From Microvirga alba (GTDB lineage: Bacteria; Pseudomonadota; Alphaproteobacteria; Rhizobiales; Beijerinckiaceae), in NCBI RefSeq assembly GCF_015694465.1, contig NZ_JADQDO010000001.1, positions 372,001 through 436,000 on the forward strand: DNA of 64,000 nucleotides. The letters run 5' to 3'. Made by a program: the position numbers and the translations under genes. Under the pieces are notes generated by a model. It searched no databases, was not told the DNA's origin, and saw only the letters and a program-made list of their open reading frames with translations. Shown piece after piece: positions 9,375 through 18,802 of this stretch (the stretch's first letter is position 1; every line of letters begins with the position of its first letter).

Positions 9375-9845
9375 ATGTCCAAGACGACGCGGGCCACGCT
9401 CGCCCTGCAGCGGGCGGGCGTGTCCTTTACAGTTCACACCTACGATTACGACCCGCAGGCTGAGCGCATCGGCCTTCAGGCGGCGGAGGCCATCGGGGCG
9501 GATCCGAACACGGTCCTTAAGACGCTCATGGTGTTGGTCGATGGCAAGCCCGCTTGCGTGATCCTGCCCTCCGACCGGGAGGTGAACCTGAAGAAGCTCG
9601 CTACCGCACTTGCCGGCAAGACGGCTCAGATGATGAAGCCCGCCGATGCGGAGCGCCTGACCGGCTACCACGTGGGCGGCATCAGCCCCTTCGGCCAGAA
9701 GAAACGTGTCCCGACCCTGATCGAGGAAACGGCCTTCGCGCATGACAGCGTCTTCATTAACGGCGGCCAGCGCGGTCTCCAGGTGAGGCTCGATCCTCGC
9801 GATGCCGCCAAGGTTCTGGGTGCCAAGGTTGCTGCGCTGATCTGA
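9375..9845 (+). CDS. ybaK: Cys-tRNA(Pro)/Cys-tRNA(Cys) deacylase YbaK
   Basis: Trans-editing hydrolase of the YbaK/ProX superfamily, 156 residues, that removes cysteine mischarged on tRNA(Pro). It carries the family blocks TYDYDPQA, ADPNTVLKTLMV, ACVILPSDREVNLKKLA with the catalytic Lys region, and GYHVGGISPFGQKK, which is highly characteristic of YbaK. The start ATG at 9375 follows the sequence GAGGACAATC. It is 33 bases behind the UreE-like gene in the same direction and could be co-transcribed with it, though no functional link is known. Confident. Confidence 0.93.
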   Translation: MSKTTRATLALQRAGVSFTVHTYDYDPQAERIGLQAAEAIGADPNTVLKTLMVLVDGKPACVILPSDREVNLKKLATALAGKTAQMMKPADAERLTGYHVGGISPFGQKKRVPTLIEETAFAHDSVFINGGQRGLQVRLDPRDAAKVLGAKVAALI

Positions 9846-10003
9846 GGCAAAAACCCCTGCGACAACCCGTCCTCCTGGAAGGGTTCGCAAAAGGCTGGGT
9901 GACATTGCCGCCCTATGGGAACATTCGCCGCGGCCTGGACTTGGCGGGTGAGGGGCAAGGGTCTTCGCGATACGTGCTGATCCTGCTTTCAAAGGGGATC
10001 GGA

Positions 10004-11032
10004 ATGGAAACCGCGCCCGCTGCCAAAGACACCGCCAAAGACAATGAGGCCTTGAGAGGGGAGATCGAGCGTCTCGCGGAGCTGTTTCGGCAGGCACCGG
10101 GCTTCATCGCGGTCATGCGGGGGCCGGATCTGGTTTTCGAAATCGTCAACGCCGCTTTCGAACAGGTCGTCGGCTATCGCGACCTCATCGGTAGGCCGGT
10201 GCGCGAGGCCATGTCCGAGATCGAGGGTCAGGGCTTCTTCGAGTTGCTCGACGAAGTCTATCAGACGGGCCAGCCCTTCGTCGGACGCCAGATGCCCATG
10301 CGGCTTCAGAAACAACGGGAAGGCCCTATCGAGGAAGCCTATTTCGATTTCGTCTATCAGCCTATCCGTGACCGGAACGGAAAGGTCACGGGCATCTTCC
10401 TCGAAGGCAGCGACGTCACGGATCGCGTCTGGGCCGAGGAATATCAGCAGCTTCTCATCAACGAGCTGAATCACCGGGTGAAAAATACCCTGGCGACGGT
10501 TCAATCCATCGTCTCGCAGACCTTGAGACACGCAACCAGCCAGGTGGAAGCGCGCAACGCTATCGAGCAACGCTTGGCGGCATTGTCCCGCACCCACGAC
10601 ATGCTCATCCGCGAGAACTGGAAGGGGGCCGAGATCCGCGAACTGGTCGCCCAAACGCTCGAGCCGTTTCAAAGCGCGGCACACAAACGATTCAATGTCG
10701 CAGGACCGGAGCTCAAGCTGTCGTCCCGCATGGCGCTCGATCTGTCCCTCGCCTTGCATGAACTTGCGACGAATGCCGTCAAATACGGGGCGCTGTCCAA
10801 CGATGCGGGCCGGATCGAGGTGGTCTGGTCGGTCGATGGCTCGACCGATCCGCCCCGCCTCCGGTTGCGTTGGACGGAGGAGGGCGGCCCCCCTGCCCAT
10901 CCGCCAAACCGAAAGGGCTTCGGCTCCCGCCTCCTCGAACGCAGCCTGGCCCGGGACCTGGAGGGCGAAGTCGCCATCGAGTTCCGACCGCGCGGTGTCG
11001 TCTGCACGATTGAAACGCCGATCATCGCCTGA
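10004..11032 (+). CDS. PAS-containing sensor histidine kinase of the HWE family
   Basis: Signal-transducing kinase of 342 residues without membrane segments, so probably cytoplasmic. A PAS domain covers about residues 25-140 (LFRQAPGFIAVMRGPDLVFE, then GIFLEGSDVTDR). The phospho-acceptor motif NELNHRVKNTLATVQSIV lies near residue 152, the N-box HELATNAVKYGALS near 251, and a Trp-x-Glu (WTEEGG) follows, the signature of HWE kinases, which are abundant in Rhizobiales. An open frame reaches to 9899, but the ATG at 10004 has AGGGG ten bases upstream. No response regulator is adjacent, so the partner is unknown; general stress or light responses are common for this class. Confidence 0.88.
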   Translation: METAPAAKDTAKDNEALRGEIERLAELFRQAPGFIAVMRGPDLVFEIVNAAFEQVVGYRDLIGRPVREAMSEIEGQGFFELLDEVYQTGQPFVGRQMPMRLQKQREGPIEEAYFDFVYQPIRDRNGKVTGIFLEGSDVTDRVWAEEYQQLLINELNHRVKNTLATVQSIVSQTLRHATSQVEARNAIEQRLAALSRTHDMLIRENWKGAEIRELVAQTLEPFQSAAHKRFNVAGPELKLSSRMALDLSLALHELATNAVKYGALSNDAGRIEVVWSVDGSTDPPRLRLRWTEEGGPPAHPPNRKGFGSRLLERSLARDLEGEVAIEFRPRGVVCTIETPIIA

Positions 11033-11184
11033 AAAAGGTCTCGTCTCGACCGCCGTCGTGGCAGAGTGCGTTACGGCGATGCGTTTTTTGGTGCAAAACT
11101 GGCGTTTTCGACGTACATCCGCGCCATAGCCAACCCGTATCAGAAATCACAATCCGGTCTGTCCCCAGACGGGAGAGGAAAAAA

Positions 11185-12189
11185 TTGTTGTCGCCCAAAG
11201 ACATAGCCTTGAGCGTTGCACCCATGATGGAATGGACTGATCGGTTCTGCCGGTCGTTTCATCGCACCATGTCGCGTCGGGCTCGGCTCTATACGGAGAT
11301 GGTAACCACTGGCGCGGTGATTCATGGGCCGCGCGAGCGGCTTCTCGGCTTCGACGATGCCGAGCATCCGGTGGCGGTGCAGCTTGGCGGGTCCGATCCG
11401 GCGGAATTGGTCAAGGCGGCCCGCATCTGCGCCGATTTCGGCTATGACGAGATCAACCTCAATGTGGGCTGCCCGTCCGACCGGGTTCAGAATGGGCGCT
11501 TCGGAGCCTGTCTGATGCTGGAGCCTGCCCTGGTGGGCGAGTGCGTTGCCGCCATGAAGGGGGCGGTTTCCTTGCCCATCACGGTCAAGTGCCGCATCGG
11601 CGTCGATGAGCAGGATACGGAAGAGGCGCTGAACCGCCTCACCGAATGCGTGGTTGCGGCCGGTTGTGATGCGTTGACGGTCCATGCGCGCAAAGCCTGG
11701 CTCAAAGGCCTATCTCCGAAGGAGAACCGCGACATTCCGCCCCTCGATTACACCCGCGTCTATCGCCTGAAGCAGAACAACCCGAACCTCCCCATCGCCG
11801 TCAATGGCGGCATTCGCACCATGGCGGAGGTGCATGAGCACCTGAAGCATGTGGACGGCGTCATGCTCGGCCGCATCGCCTATCAGGAGCCGGAGATTCT
11901 CCTCGCGGTCGATCGCGAGCTTTATGGCGAGGACCCGCCTGTCGCGGACGCCTTCGAGGCTATCCAGGCCTACGAGCCCTATATCGCCGCGCGGTTGGAG
12001 GAGGGGCAGCGCCTCCACAATATGACCCGTCACATGCTCGGCCTGTTCACCGGGCGGCCGGGCGCGCGCGCCTATCGCCGCCATCTTGCCACCGAGGCGA
12101 CCAAGCCCGATGCGGGGCTCGAAACGTTGCGCGAAGCGGTTGCGCAGGTTTCGCGGCTCGCCCGAGAGCCGATCGAAACCGCCGCGTAA
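11185..12189 (+). CDS. dusA: tRNA-dihydrouridine(20/20a) synthase DusA
   Basis: FMN enzyme that reduces uridines 20 and 20a in the tRNA D-loop. The 334-residue product starts near SVAPMMEWTDRFCR, the DusA N-terminus, and has ELNLNVGCPS-like INLNVGCPSDRVQ, the active-site GACLM with the catalytic Cys, VKCRIGVDE and VNGGIRT for phosphate binding. The start is TTG at 11185 preceded by GGGAGAGGA; a second TTG at 11188 is possible. The family length is reached without any ATG upstream of the first conserved strand. Confident. Confidence 0.95.
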   Translation: MLSPKDIALSVAPMMEWTDRFCRSFHRTMSRRARLYTEMVTTGAVIHGPRERLLGFDDAEHPVAVQLGGSDPAELVKAARICADFGYDEINLNVGCPSDRVQNGRFGACLMLEPALVGECVAAMKGAVSLPITVKCRIGVDEQDTEEALNRLTECVVAAGCDALTVHARKAWLKGLSPKENRDIPPLDYTRVYRLKQNNPNLPIAVNGGIRTMAEVHEHLKHVDGVMLGRIAYQEPEILLAVDRELYGEDPPVADAFEAIQAYEPYIAARLEEGQRLHNMTRHMLGLFTGRPGARAYRRHLATEATKPDAGLETLREAVAQVSRLAREPIETAA

Positions 12190-12270
12190 GAGACGCCTGC
12201 ATCCCGAGGTCGCTAAAGCGGAGCCCGGGCAATGGCTATCTCCGGGTCCCATTCGGAAAGCTCGGTGTCT

Positions 12271-12312
12271 ATGGGTTCCGGGCCCGGCCCTTAGGGGCCG
12301 TCCCGGAATGAC
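12271..12312. repeat. Short intergenic palindromic repeat, copy 1
   Basis: A hairpin-forming stretch that opens with ATGGGTTCCGGG and closes with CCCGGAATGACG around a GGCC-rich core. Similar arms occur at 34445-34484 and, inverted, at 34361. Such elements are frequent between genes in Rhizobiales; here it lies between dusA and the TauE permease, and could also end dusA transcription. Confidence 0.5.
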
Positions 12313-12475
12313 GTCTGGATGACACGGTGGTGTCAGGCCTCCGCGCCGTCCTTTCCTCCCCGAAAAGAAGCGATTTAACGGTCGTTATCCTTCCCCAAGT
12401 CGCTCCTCGCGGACCTTGCCCTTGCGGACATTCTCCGTCAGACATCGAAAACCCGCCGCTTCAGAGATTCCCAGC

Positions 12476-13327
12476 ATGTTCGGAATATCCCTCCTCGACC
12501 TCTCCTGGCTTGTCGTCGCGCTGCTCGCGGCAGGCGCGATCACGGGACTCCTCGCTGGCGTGTTCGGGGTCGGCGGCGGCACGGTGGCCGTGCCGATCCT
12601 CTACGAATTGTTTCGCATCGTCGGGGTGCCGGAAGAGGTGAGGATGCCGCTTTGCGTGGGCACTTCGCTCGCCATCATCATTCCCACGTCGATCCGCTCC
12701 TTCATGACGCATCGCGCGAAAGGCGCAGTGGACATGTCGATCCTGCGGGTCTGGGCGGTTCCGGTCGTCGTCGGCGTGATCATGGGAAGCATTGTCGCGC
12801 GCTATGCGCCGGCTGACCTCTTCAAGGCGGTTTTTGTGATCGTCGCCGGCGCTTCGGCGGTCCGGCTGTTGTTCGGCAAGGACAGCTGGCGCTTCGGTCT
12901 CGATATGCCGGTGAAGCCGATCATGGTCGTTTACGGCTGGGTGATCGGCGTGCTCTCAGCTCTGATGGGCATCGGCGGCGGCCTGTTGTCGAACATGTTC
13001 ATGACATTCTACAACCGCCCGATTCATCAGGCGATTGCCACTTCATCCGGTCTCGGCATTCTCATCTCGATTCCCGGCGCGCTCGGTTACATCTACGCAG
13101 GCTGGCCACGCGCGGCGGAGTATCCGACCGTCCTCGCACTCCAGCCGCCGCTCGCCATCGGCTACATCTCGCTTCTCGGCTTCCTGCTGTTCATCCCCAC
13201 CAGCACCTGGATGGCTCCCATCGGCGCGCGGCTGGCGCATCGGCTTTCCAAGCGGCGTCTGGAAGTGGCGTTCGGCACCTTCCTGCTGCTTATCTGCGCC
13301 CGCTTCGCGATCAGCCTGATCGGCTAG
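12476..13327 (+). CDS. Sulfite exporter TauE/SafE family permease
   Basis: Integral membrane protein of 283 residues with about eight hydrophobic segments. Two family repeats are visible: an N-terminal GLLAGVFGVGGGTVAVPIL with nearby CVGTSLAIIIPTS, and a second half with GVLSALMGIGGGLLSNM and ATSSGLGILISIPG. Members export or take up sulfite, sulfoacetate or related organosulfur anions; the substrate here is not predictable. A longer frame starts at 12416, but the ATG at 12476 begins directly before the first membrane segment. It converges on the protease gene at 13324 and their ends overlap by four bases. Confidence 0.88.
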   Translation: MFGISLLDLSWLVVALLAAGAITGLLAGVFGVGGGTVAVPILYELFRIVGVPEEVRMPLCVGTSLAIIIPTSIRSFMTHRAKGAVDMSILRVWAVPVVVGVIMGSIVARYAPADLFKAVFVIVAGASAVRLLFGKDSWRFGLDMPVKPIMVVYGWVIGVLSALMGIGGGLLSNMFMTFYNRPIHQAIATSSGLGILISIPGALGYIYAGWPRAAEYPTVLALQPPLAIGYISLLGFLLFIPTSTWMAPIGARLAHRLSKRRLEVAFGTFLLLICARFAISLIG

Positions 13328-14019
13328 TTCTTCGCCCGCAGGATCAGCCGGTTGCTGCGGACCTCGTAGGAGCCGAGCCGCTCCAGGAAGGTCATGCCGA
13401 GAAGATTCGCGTGCAGGCTTCCCGATTGCGTGATCAGAGCCTGCACATTGCGCTCGGTGATCGGGCCCACCGAGAGCGTGGGGATGATGACCGGGGCCGC
13501 AAGCGCCATGCCGTTGGCGGTCGAAACGGGGATGGAATAGTCCAGCGCTTCCGGCCTGAAGCCGAGGGCGGCGGCATGCTCCCCCCGGATCACGACCGTG
13601 CTGGCTCCCGTGTCGAAAATGAAGCGCGTTTCGCGTCCATTGACGCTGGCGGCTACGACGAAGCTCCCATCCATCTTGCGCGCGGCTACGACCTCGCCTT
13701 TGTCGGTAACGACGGTTCGCCCGAGTGACACATCACCGATGGCGCGGTCGAGCAAGGCCTGAAATTCGTCGCGGGAGGAATAGGCGATGATCAGCGCGGC
13801 GAGAATGCCGCCGCTGACAGCCAAAGCCTGAACGCCATAGGTCCAGTGGCGGCTGAATTTCTCGATGATCCCGGCGGCCAGAATAAGCGCCACGGCTCCG
13901 AAGCCCACGATCAACGCAGTCTCGCTGGCGGAGAGGCCGGCAATGGTTTCCTCGACGAGGGCGGCGATAAGAAACGCTGCGGCGAGGAGAAGAAATCCCG
14001 CTCCGCGCGCTCCCCGCAT
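13324..14019 (-). CDS. Membrane-anchored retropepsin-like aspartic protease (TIGR02281 type)
   Basis: Product of 231 residues with three N-terminal hydrophobic segments (about 5-22, 35-52, 66-80) followed by a periplasmic or cytoplasmic retropepsin-like domain. The catalytic motif FDTGAST has its Asp at residue 136, and GMTFLERLGSYEV near the end is typical of this clan AA family. These enzymes probably act as homodimers; substrates are mostly unknown. The ATG at 14019 overlaps the stop of the DUF1289 gene (ATGA), so the pair is translated together, an arrangement I would expect to be conserved in relatives. Confidence 0.87.
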   Translation of the reverse strand: MRGARGAGFLLLAAAFLIAALVEETIAGLSASETALIVGFGAVALILAAGIIEKFSRHWTYGVQALAVSGGILAALIIAYSSRDEFQALLDRAIGDVSLGRTVVTDKGEVVAARKMDGSFVVAASVNGRETRFIFDTGASTVVIRGEHAAALGFRPEALDYSIPVSTANGMALAAPVIIPTLSVGPITERNVQALITQSGSLHANLLGMTFLERLGSYEVRSNRLILRAKN

Positions 14020-14213
14020 CAGGATGCCTTGTCTGGTTCGCTGACGAAGGCTTGCCGCATGCGCTCCGGCAGTTCCGCCATGATGCGCAGCCGCTCTTCC
14101 TCCGTCAGCCGGTACCATTCGCCGATTTCCTCGCGCGTGCGCCCGCAACCCTCGCACAGACCTGTTTCGGGATCGAGAGTGCAGACGCGGATGCAGGGGG
14201 TCGATGCGCTCAT
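14019..14213 (-). CDS. DUF1289 small Cys-rich protein
   Basis: Protein of 64 residues with the DUF1289 pattern of four cysteines, PCIRVCTLDPETGLCEGC, followed by GRTREEIGEWYRLTEEE. The cysteines probably bind zinc or an iron-sulfur cluster. Function unknown. It is the first gene of a two-gene unit with the aspartic protease, whose start overlaps its stop. Confidence 0.9.
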   Translation of the reverse strand: MSASTPCIRVCTLDPETGLCEGCGRTREEIGEWYRLTEEERLRIMAELPERMRQAFVSEPDKAS

Positions 14214-14228
14214 TGTCGTTTCATGTCG

Positions 14229-15065
14229 TTATGGTTCGGTGACCGTCAAGAGGCCAATCAGTGCAGCAATCTCCGCGATCTGCTGCGCCGCCCCTGCGAT
14301 GTCCCCCGTCTGCCCCTGAATGTGCCTCGCTGCAAACCGCGTCAGCGCCAGGCCCGACAAGGCCGACAGGGAGAGCATGAGGGCGATACCGGAGGGCGCG
14401 AGGCCCGCGATCATTCCCAATATCACCGCGAGGCCGGCGGCCAGCGCCGCAGCGAACCAGAACGCCTCGCGCGTCGGCTGCCCGACCGCGTGAGAGGCCC
14501 CGTCGGGTCGGGCGGGAGGCAGAAGCACGAGCGGCATCAGGGCCGCCGTGCGGGAGAGGGAGGCAGCGATCAGAAGACTCGCGCAGGCCGCAAAGGGATC
14601 GAGCCGGGAGGCGAGCGTCGCGAGTGCTCCGATACGCAAGGCAAAGGAGAGGATGAGGGCCGACGCGCCGTAGGAGCCGATCAGGCTGTCCTTCATGATG
14701 GCGAGACGCCGCTCCCGGGTTGCTCCGCCGAAGCTGTCGGCGGTGTCGGCGAGTCCGTCTTCGTGAAACGCGCCAGTCGTCAGCGCCATGGTGGCGACCG
14801 AGAGCGTCGCGGCGAGCCACGGGCCGAGAGTGAGGAAGAGGGCGACGGCGAGCACGAGAGCTGGCAGGAGTCCGAGCGCGAGACCGGCAACCGGCAGAAC
14901 CCGTGTCAGCCTCTGAAAGTCCGGTGGCGCATAGGGATCATGCTCCCAGGGCAAGCTTTGCACAGGCAGACGGGAATAAAAGCGTAGGCAACGGGCGACA
15001 TCGGTCAGAAATTCCTGCCAGGCGCTCGTCGAGACGGATTGCGCCTTTTCCAATTGATCGGACAT
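14229..15065 (-). CDS. cobS: Adenosylcobinamide-GDP ribazoletransferase (cobalamin synthase)
   Basis: Membrane enzyme that joins adenosylcobinamide-GDP to alpha-ribazole (phosphate), the last assembly step of cobalamin. The 278-residue product has the family N-terminus FLTDVARCLRFYSRLPV and the conserved acidic block GAFHEDGLADTADSFGG near residue 95, with KDSLIGSYGAS after it and several membrane segments. It is divergent from cobT, 76 bases away, whose product makes alpha-ribazole phosphate. The short gap must hold both promoters; I see no cobalamin riboswitch there. Confidence 0.95.
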   Translation of the reverse strand: MSDQLEKAQSVSTSAWQEFLTDVARCLRFYSRLPVQSLPWEHDPYAPPDFQRLTRVLPVAGLALGLLPALVLAVALFLTLGPWLAATLSVATMALTTGAFHEDGLADTADSFGGATRERRLAIMKDSLIGSYGASALILSFALRIGALATLASRLDPFAACASLLIAASLSRTAALMPLVLLPPARPDGASHAVGQPTREAFWFAAALAAGLAVILGMIAGLAPSGIALMLSLSALSGLALTRFAARHIQGQTGDIAGAAQQIAEIAALIGLLTVTEP

Positions 15066-15141
15066 GCTTCACCCCGCGTGGATCGCCCGTTATAGGTCAC
15101 GCCTGTCTTCATTCTTCAATGCCTCATAGGCTGGATCCCCC

Positions 15142-16167
15142 ATGAACGATGTCGCGTCCTCGCCTTTCGACGATATCCGCCGCCTGATCACGACGATTCC
15201 GGGTCCGGATGAGGCGGCGGTGGAGGCCGTGCGCTTGCGCGACCGGCAGCTCACCAAGCCCGCCGGAAGCCTCGGCCGCCTCGAATGGTTGAACGAATGG
15301 CTTGCCGCCTGGCAGGGTAAGCCGAAGCCGACGGTGGACCGGCCGCTCGTCTGCGTCTTCGCCGGAAGCCACGGCGTGACCTCGCGCGGCGTTTCCGCTT
15401 TTCCCTCCGAGGTCAACCGGCAGATGCTGGAAAACTTTTCCGCCGGGGGCGCGGCTATCAACCAGATCTGCGCCAGCCTCGGTCTCGGCTTCAAGGTGTT
15501 CGATCTCGCCATCGACATGCCGACCAACGACATCGTCGCGGACGCGGCGATGGACGAGAAATCCTGCGTCGCGACTATGGCTTTCGGCATGGAGGCCGTC
15601 GCGGGCGGCACCGATCTTCTCGCGGTCGGCGAACTCGGCATTGGCAACACCACCATCGCCGCTGCCATCTATGCAGCTCTCTTTGGAGGCTCCGCGGCGC
15701 ATTGGGTCGGGCGCGGCACCGGAGTCGATGACGAGGGATTGAAGCGCAAGATCGCCGCCGTCGAAGGCGCGCTCGATCGGCACCGCGATCATTTGAAGGA
15801 CCCGCTCGAGGTGCTGCGTCGCCTGGGCGGGCGCGAGGTTGCCGCCATCGCAGGCGCAATTCTGGCCGCCCGCCTGCAGCGCATCCCAGTCGTTCTAGAC
15901 GGCTATGTCACGACCGCCGCCGCTGCGCTGTTGCATGCCATCCACCCCTCGACCATCGATCATTGCATCGCCGGTCACGTCTCGGCGGAAGGCGCACATC
16001 AGGATGTGCTGGAGCGCCTCGGCAAGATCCCGCTTCTGGCGCTCGGCATGCGCCTTGGCGAAGGAACGGGTGCAGCGCTTGCCGCAGGCATCGTCAAGAC
16101 CGCCGCGACCGTCCATCGCGACATGGCGACTTTCGGTCAGGCAGGGGTCGCCGAACGCTTGTCGTAG
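15142..16167 (+). CDS. cobT: Nicotinate-nucleotide--dimethylbenzimidazole phosphoribosyltransferase
   Basis: Makes alpha-ribazole-5'-phosphate from dimethylbenzimidazole and nicotinate mononucleotide, giving the lower ligand of cobalamin. The 341-residue length matches the family. Visible blocks are KPAGSLGRLEWL near the N-terminus, GELGIGNTTIAAA in the middle, and ALGMRLGEGTGAALA near residue 305, which contains the catalytic Glu. It is divergent from cobS and its stop is only a few bases from the nuclease gene at 16170. Confident. Confidence 0.96.
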   Translation: MNDVASSPFDDIRRLITTIPGPDEAAVEAVRLRDRQLTKPAGSLGRLEWLNEWLAAWQGKPKPTVDRPLVCVFAGSHGVTSRGVSAFPSEVNRQMLENFSAGGAAINQICASLGLGFKVFDLAIDMPTNDIVADAAMDEKSCVATMAFGMEAVAGGTDLLAVGELGIGNTTIAAAIYAALFGGSAAHWVGRGTGVDDEGLKRKIAAVEGALDRHRDHLKDPLEVLRRLGGREVAAIAGAILAARLQRIPVVLDGYVTTAAAALLHAIHPSTIDHCIAGHVSAEGAHQDVLERLGKIPLLALGMRLGEGTGAALAAGIVKTAATVHRDMATFGQAGVAERLS

Positions 16168-16169
16168 AC

Positions 16170-16700
16170 ATGTTCCAGCCTCGCTTCCCCCATCACCGGT
16201 TTCCTGCGCGCTCGTCCCATCGGGGATTGGCGTCGCTGGTCCTGGCCTTGGCCCTGGCGGTGGGAGCGAGCCTGTTCCTCAAGCCGAACGAGCGCATGCT
16301 CGATGGCCGAGCCTATGCCGTGGATGGAGATACGATCCGCCTTCGCGACACGCGCATCCGCCTCAAGGGCATCGATGCGCCGGAACTGGATCAGACCTGC
16401 CTCAAGGCCGGACAGTCCTATCCGTGCGGCGAGCAAGCCCGCAATGCTCTGATCGCGATCATCCTCAAGCAGCAGGTCGAATGCCGATTGTCCGGGCGCG
16501 ACCGCTACAAGCGTCCGCTCGCCCACTGCGCAGTCGGTGGCAAGGATATCGGCGCGCGGATGGTCGAAGAAGGCTGGGCGGTCGCATATGGCGGCTATGC
16601 CGGAGAAGAAGCTCTGGCCCGGCGGCGTTCCGCCGGTCTGTGGGCCGGTACATTCGAATACCCACGTGACTGGCGTCGAAAGCACGTGCCCGCGAATTGA
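16170..16700 (+). CDS. Membrane-anchored thermonuclease-like (SNase fold) protein
   Basis: A 176-residue protein with one N-terminal hydrophobic segment (about 24-40), so exported or anchored, followed by a staphylococcal nuclease domain. VDGDTIRLRD, RLKGIDAPELDQTC and RDRYKRPLAHC hold equivalents of the catalytic Arg35, Glu43 and Arg87, and the end HVPAN is plausible for this group. The open frame extends upstream within cobT, but the ATG at 16170, two bases after the cobT stop, gives the anchor at the right place. It may be co-transcribed with cobT without a functional link. Confidence 0.85.
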   Translation: MFQPRFPHHRFPARSSHRGLASLVLALALAVGASLFLKPNERMLDGRAYAVDGDTIRLRDTRIRLKGIDAPELDQTCLKAGQSYPCGEQARNALIAIILKQQVECRLSGRDRYKRPLAHCAVGGKDIGARMVEEGWAVAYGGYAGEEALARRRSAGLWAGTFEYPRDWRRKHVPAN

Positions 16701-16744
16701 AATCGTCACGCTTCGCGGGCGACTGTCGCCGCTGATTGCCGAAT

Positions 16745-16872
16745 AACCATCGTTGATATTATATTTCAATTCAGAAATAAATCGAACGTAATTGATATTA
16801 CCTTGCGGTAAACAAAGTAAAATATATAGATATACTTAAACGTTTCGTTAAATTCCTACCGGGAGGATGGTC
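16745..16872 (+). promoter_or_regulatory. AT-rich upstream region of the chemotaxis receptor gene
   Basis: A strongly AT-rich stretch in otherwise GC-rich DNA, with the repeated words TTGATATTA (near 16753 and again near 16793) and ATATATAGATATA. It probably contains the promoter of the chemotaxis gene at 16923; GGGAGG near 16860 is too far from that start to be its ribosome-binding site. Individual promoter boxes cannot be assigned with confidence. Confidence 0.4.
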
Positions 16873-16922
16873 GACGAACTTTTCGGGATTCGGGGGACCG
16901 CCGCGAGGCGGACGAATAAAAG

Positions 16923-18611
16923 ATGACTTTCTTCCAAAGGCTATCCATCAAGACCAAGTTGATCGCCGCGTTCTCCGCGCTCTTCGTCTTGACGCTGCTG
17001 GTGGGACTGGAAGGACTTTCTGAGGTCCGCAGTCTGAACCGTTTCTTGGCCGCAGCGAACACCGACTCGCTCCCCAGCGTGCGTTGGTCGAGCGCGATCA
17101 ATGCGATCACGTCGGATCTGCGAGGCTCGGTTCTGCGCCATACGCTGGCCGTGGAGGAGGAGGTTATCCGCGAGGTGGAGGAACGTTTTACGGGCCATGA
17201 GAAGCGCTTGGCTGAGGCGCTGAAGAAATACGAACCAGTTATCAGCAGCCCCGAGGAACGAGCGCTCTACGACGAGTTCCGCCGCAATTGGAGCGTCTAT
17301 TCTCGCGAGGCAGCGATGGTTCTCCAGTACTCGCAACAGGGTCAGACGGCAAAAGCCCGCGATCATTTCAACAGCCAGACGATTGAACCTTTCCGCAACG
17401 CGCAAGCGGCGCTTGAGAAGATCGTCGCGCTCAATGAGGCGAAGGCTGAGCAGGCTTATGTCCGTTCGCAGGCGGACTACCAGAACATGCTCGTATGGGT
17501 CGTCGGGCTCCTTGCCTTCGCGGCGGTGTTCGGCGCTGCTGTCAGCATCATCATCATTCGCTCGATTTCTCGCGGCATCGCCTCGGTGGTGGCGCCTATG
17601 CGGGCTTTGGCAGAGGGCGACCTCTCGACCGATGTTCCGCATCGGGGCGAGAAGAACGAGATCGGTACGATCGCGGATGCCGTGCAGGTCTTCAAGACCG
17701 CACTGATCGCCAAGAAGGAAGCCGATGAGGCAGCGGCGCTGGAGGCCGACGCCAAGATGCGCCGGGCTCAGCGGCTCGACGAACTGACGAAGCGCTTTGA
17801 AACGAATGTCTCGATGTTGACGCAACAGCTGACCGGAGCTGCGACCGAGATGGAGTCGACCGCCGAGTCCATGTCGGCGATCGCCGAACAGACCAACCGG
17901 CAATCGACAAGCGTTGCAACGGCCGCCGAGCAGACCTCCGCCAACGTGCAGACGGTCGCGGCCGCCACGGAGGAGATGTCGATTTCGATCCGTGAAATTG
18001 CGACGCAGATCAACCAGTCTTCGCAGATTGCAGATCGCGCGGTTCAAGGTGCCCAGCGAACGAATGTCACGGTGCAGACCCTTGCATCTACAGCGGAAAA
18101 AATCGGCGATGTAATCGCACTGATCAACAACATCGCTGGCCAGACCAATCTGCTTGCCCTCAATGCGACGATCGAAGCGGCGAGAGCAGGAGAGGCAGGC
18201 CGGGGCTTCGCGGTCGTCGCTTCCGAAGTCAAGGAGCTGGCCAGTCAGACCGCCAAGGCGACCGACGAGATCGGCAGCCAGATCGCGGGCGTCCAGCAGG
18301 CAACAAGCGAGGTCGTCTCGGCGATTCAGGATATCGCGCAGACGATTTCCGAGATGTCACAGATCTCCGTCACCATTGCCGCCGCCATGGAAGAGCAGGG
18401 CGCTGCGACGCAGGAGATCTCGCGCAACGTGCAGGAAGCCGCGCGCGGCACCGAGCACGTCACGGGGAATATCGCGGATGTGCGCCAGGGCGCCGGCGAA
18501 ACCGGTGCCGTCGCATCCAAGGTTCTTAATGCCGCGCAGGGTCTCGCCCGCCATTCCGCAGATCTCGGCCGTGAAGTCTCGGACTTCCTCACCGGCGTGA
18601 AAGCGGCCTGA
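16923..18611 (+). CDS. Methyl-accepting chemotaxis protein
   Basis: Transmembrane chemoreceptor of 562 residues. A first membrane helix lies at about 10-30, a periplasmic helical sensor domain follows to about 187, a second membrane helix at about 190-210, then a HAMP domain ([31 protein letters not shown]) and the cytoplasmic signalling domain. The hairpin tip that contacts CheA and CheW is clear ([19 protein letters not shown]). There is no C-terminal CheR-docking pentapeptide; it ends FLTGVKAA. The ligand is unknown. It stands alone behind an AT-rich upstream region, with no other che gene in the window. Confidence 0.94.
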   Translation: MTFFQRLSIKTKLIAAFSALFVLTLLVGLEGLSEVRSLNRFLAAANTDSLPSVRWSSAINAITSDLRGSVLRHTLAVEEEVIREVEERFTGHEKRLAEALKKYEPVISSPEERALYDEFRRNWSVYSREAAMVLQYSQQGQTAKARDHFNSQTIEPFRNAQAALEKIVALNEAKAEQAYVRSQADYQNMLVWVVGLLAFAAVFGAAVSIIIIRSISRGIASVVAPMRALAEGDLSTDVPHRGEKNEIGTIADAVQVFKTALIAKKEADEAAALEADAKMRRAQRLDELTKRFETNVSMLTQQLTGAATEMESTAESMSAIAEQTNRQSTSVATAAEQTSANVQTVAAATEEMSISIREIATQINQSSQIADRAVQGAQRTNVTVQTLASTAEKIGDVIALINNIAGQTNLLALNATIEAARAGEAGRGFAVVASEVKELASQTAKATDEIGSQIAGVQQATSEVVSAIQDIAQTISEMSQISVTIAAAMEEQGAATQEISRNVQEAARGTEHVTGNIADVRQGAGETGAVASKVLNAAQGLARHSADLGREVSDFLTGVKAA

Positions 18612-18802
18612 GTGACCTGAAATACCCCTCGCGAGGCCCGCTTGTGGCCTCGCGAGCGCCTTCCCATGCCATCATCGAGGGTGGCGATTTCTTCCGAAAT
18701 GTCTCATTTCGTCTTTATATCGACCATTGCATCGGTGCTTTTGCCCGTGCGTCGAGGACGGCTCCGCATTATGCTCCAGCTCCACCTCGAGGAGCCCCGG
18801 GC

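Noticed and set aside
12047..12330. Small open frames in the dusA-TauE gap
   Set aside because: They overlap a palindromic repeat or dusA and have no start signals or recognisable sequence.
15066..15141. Cobalamin riboswitch between cobS and cobT
   Set aside because: The gap is 76 bases, too short for a B12 riboswitch, and no B12-box-like sequence is seen.
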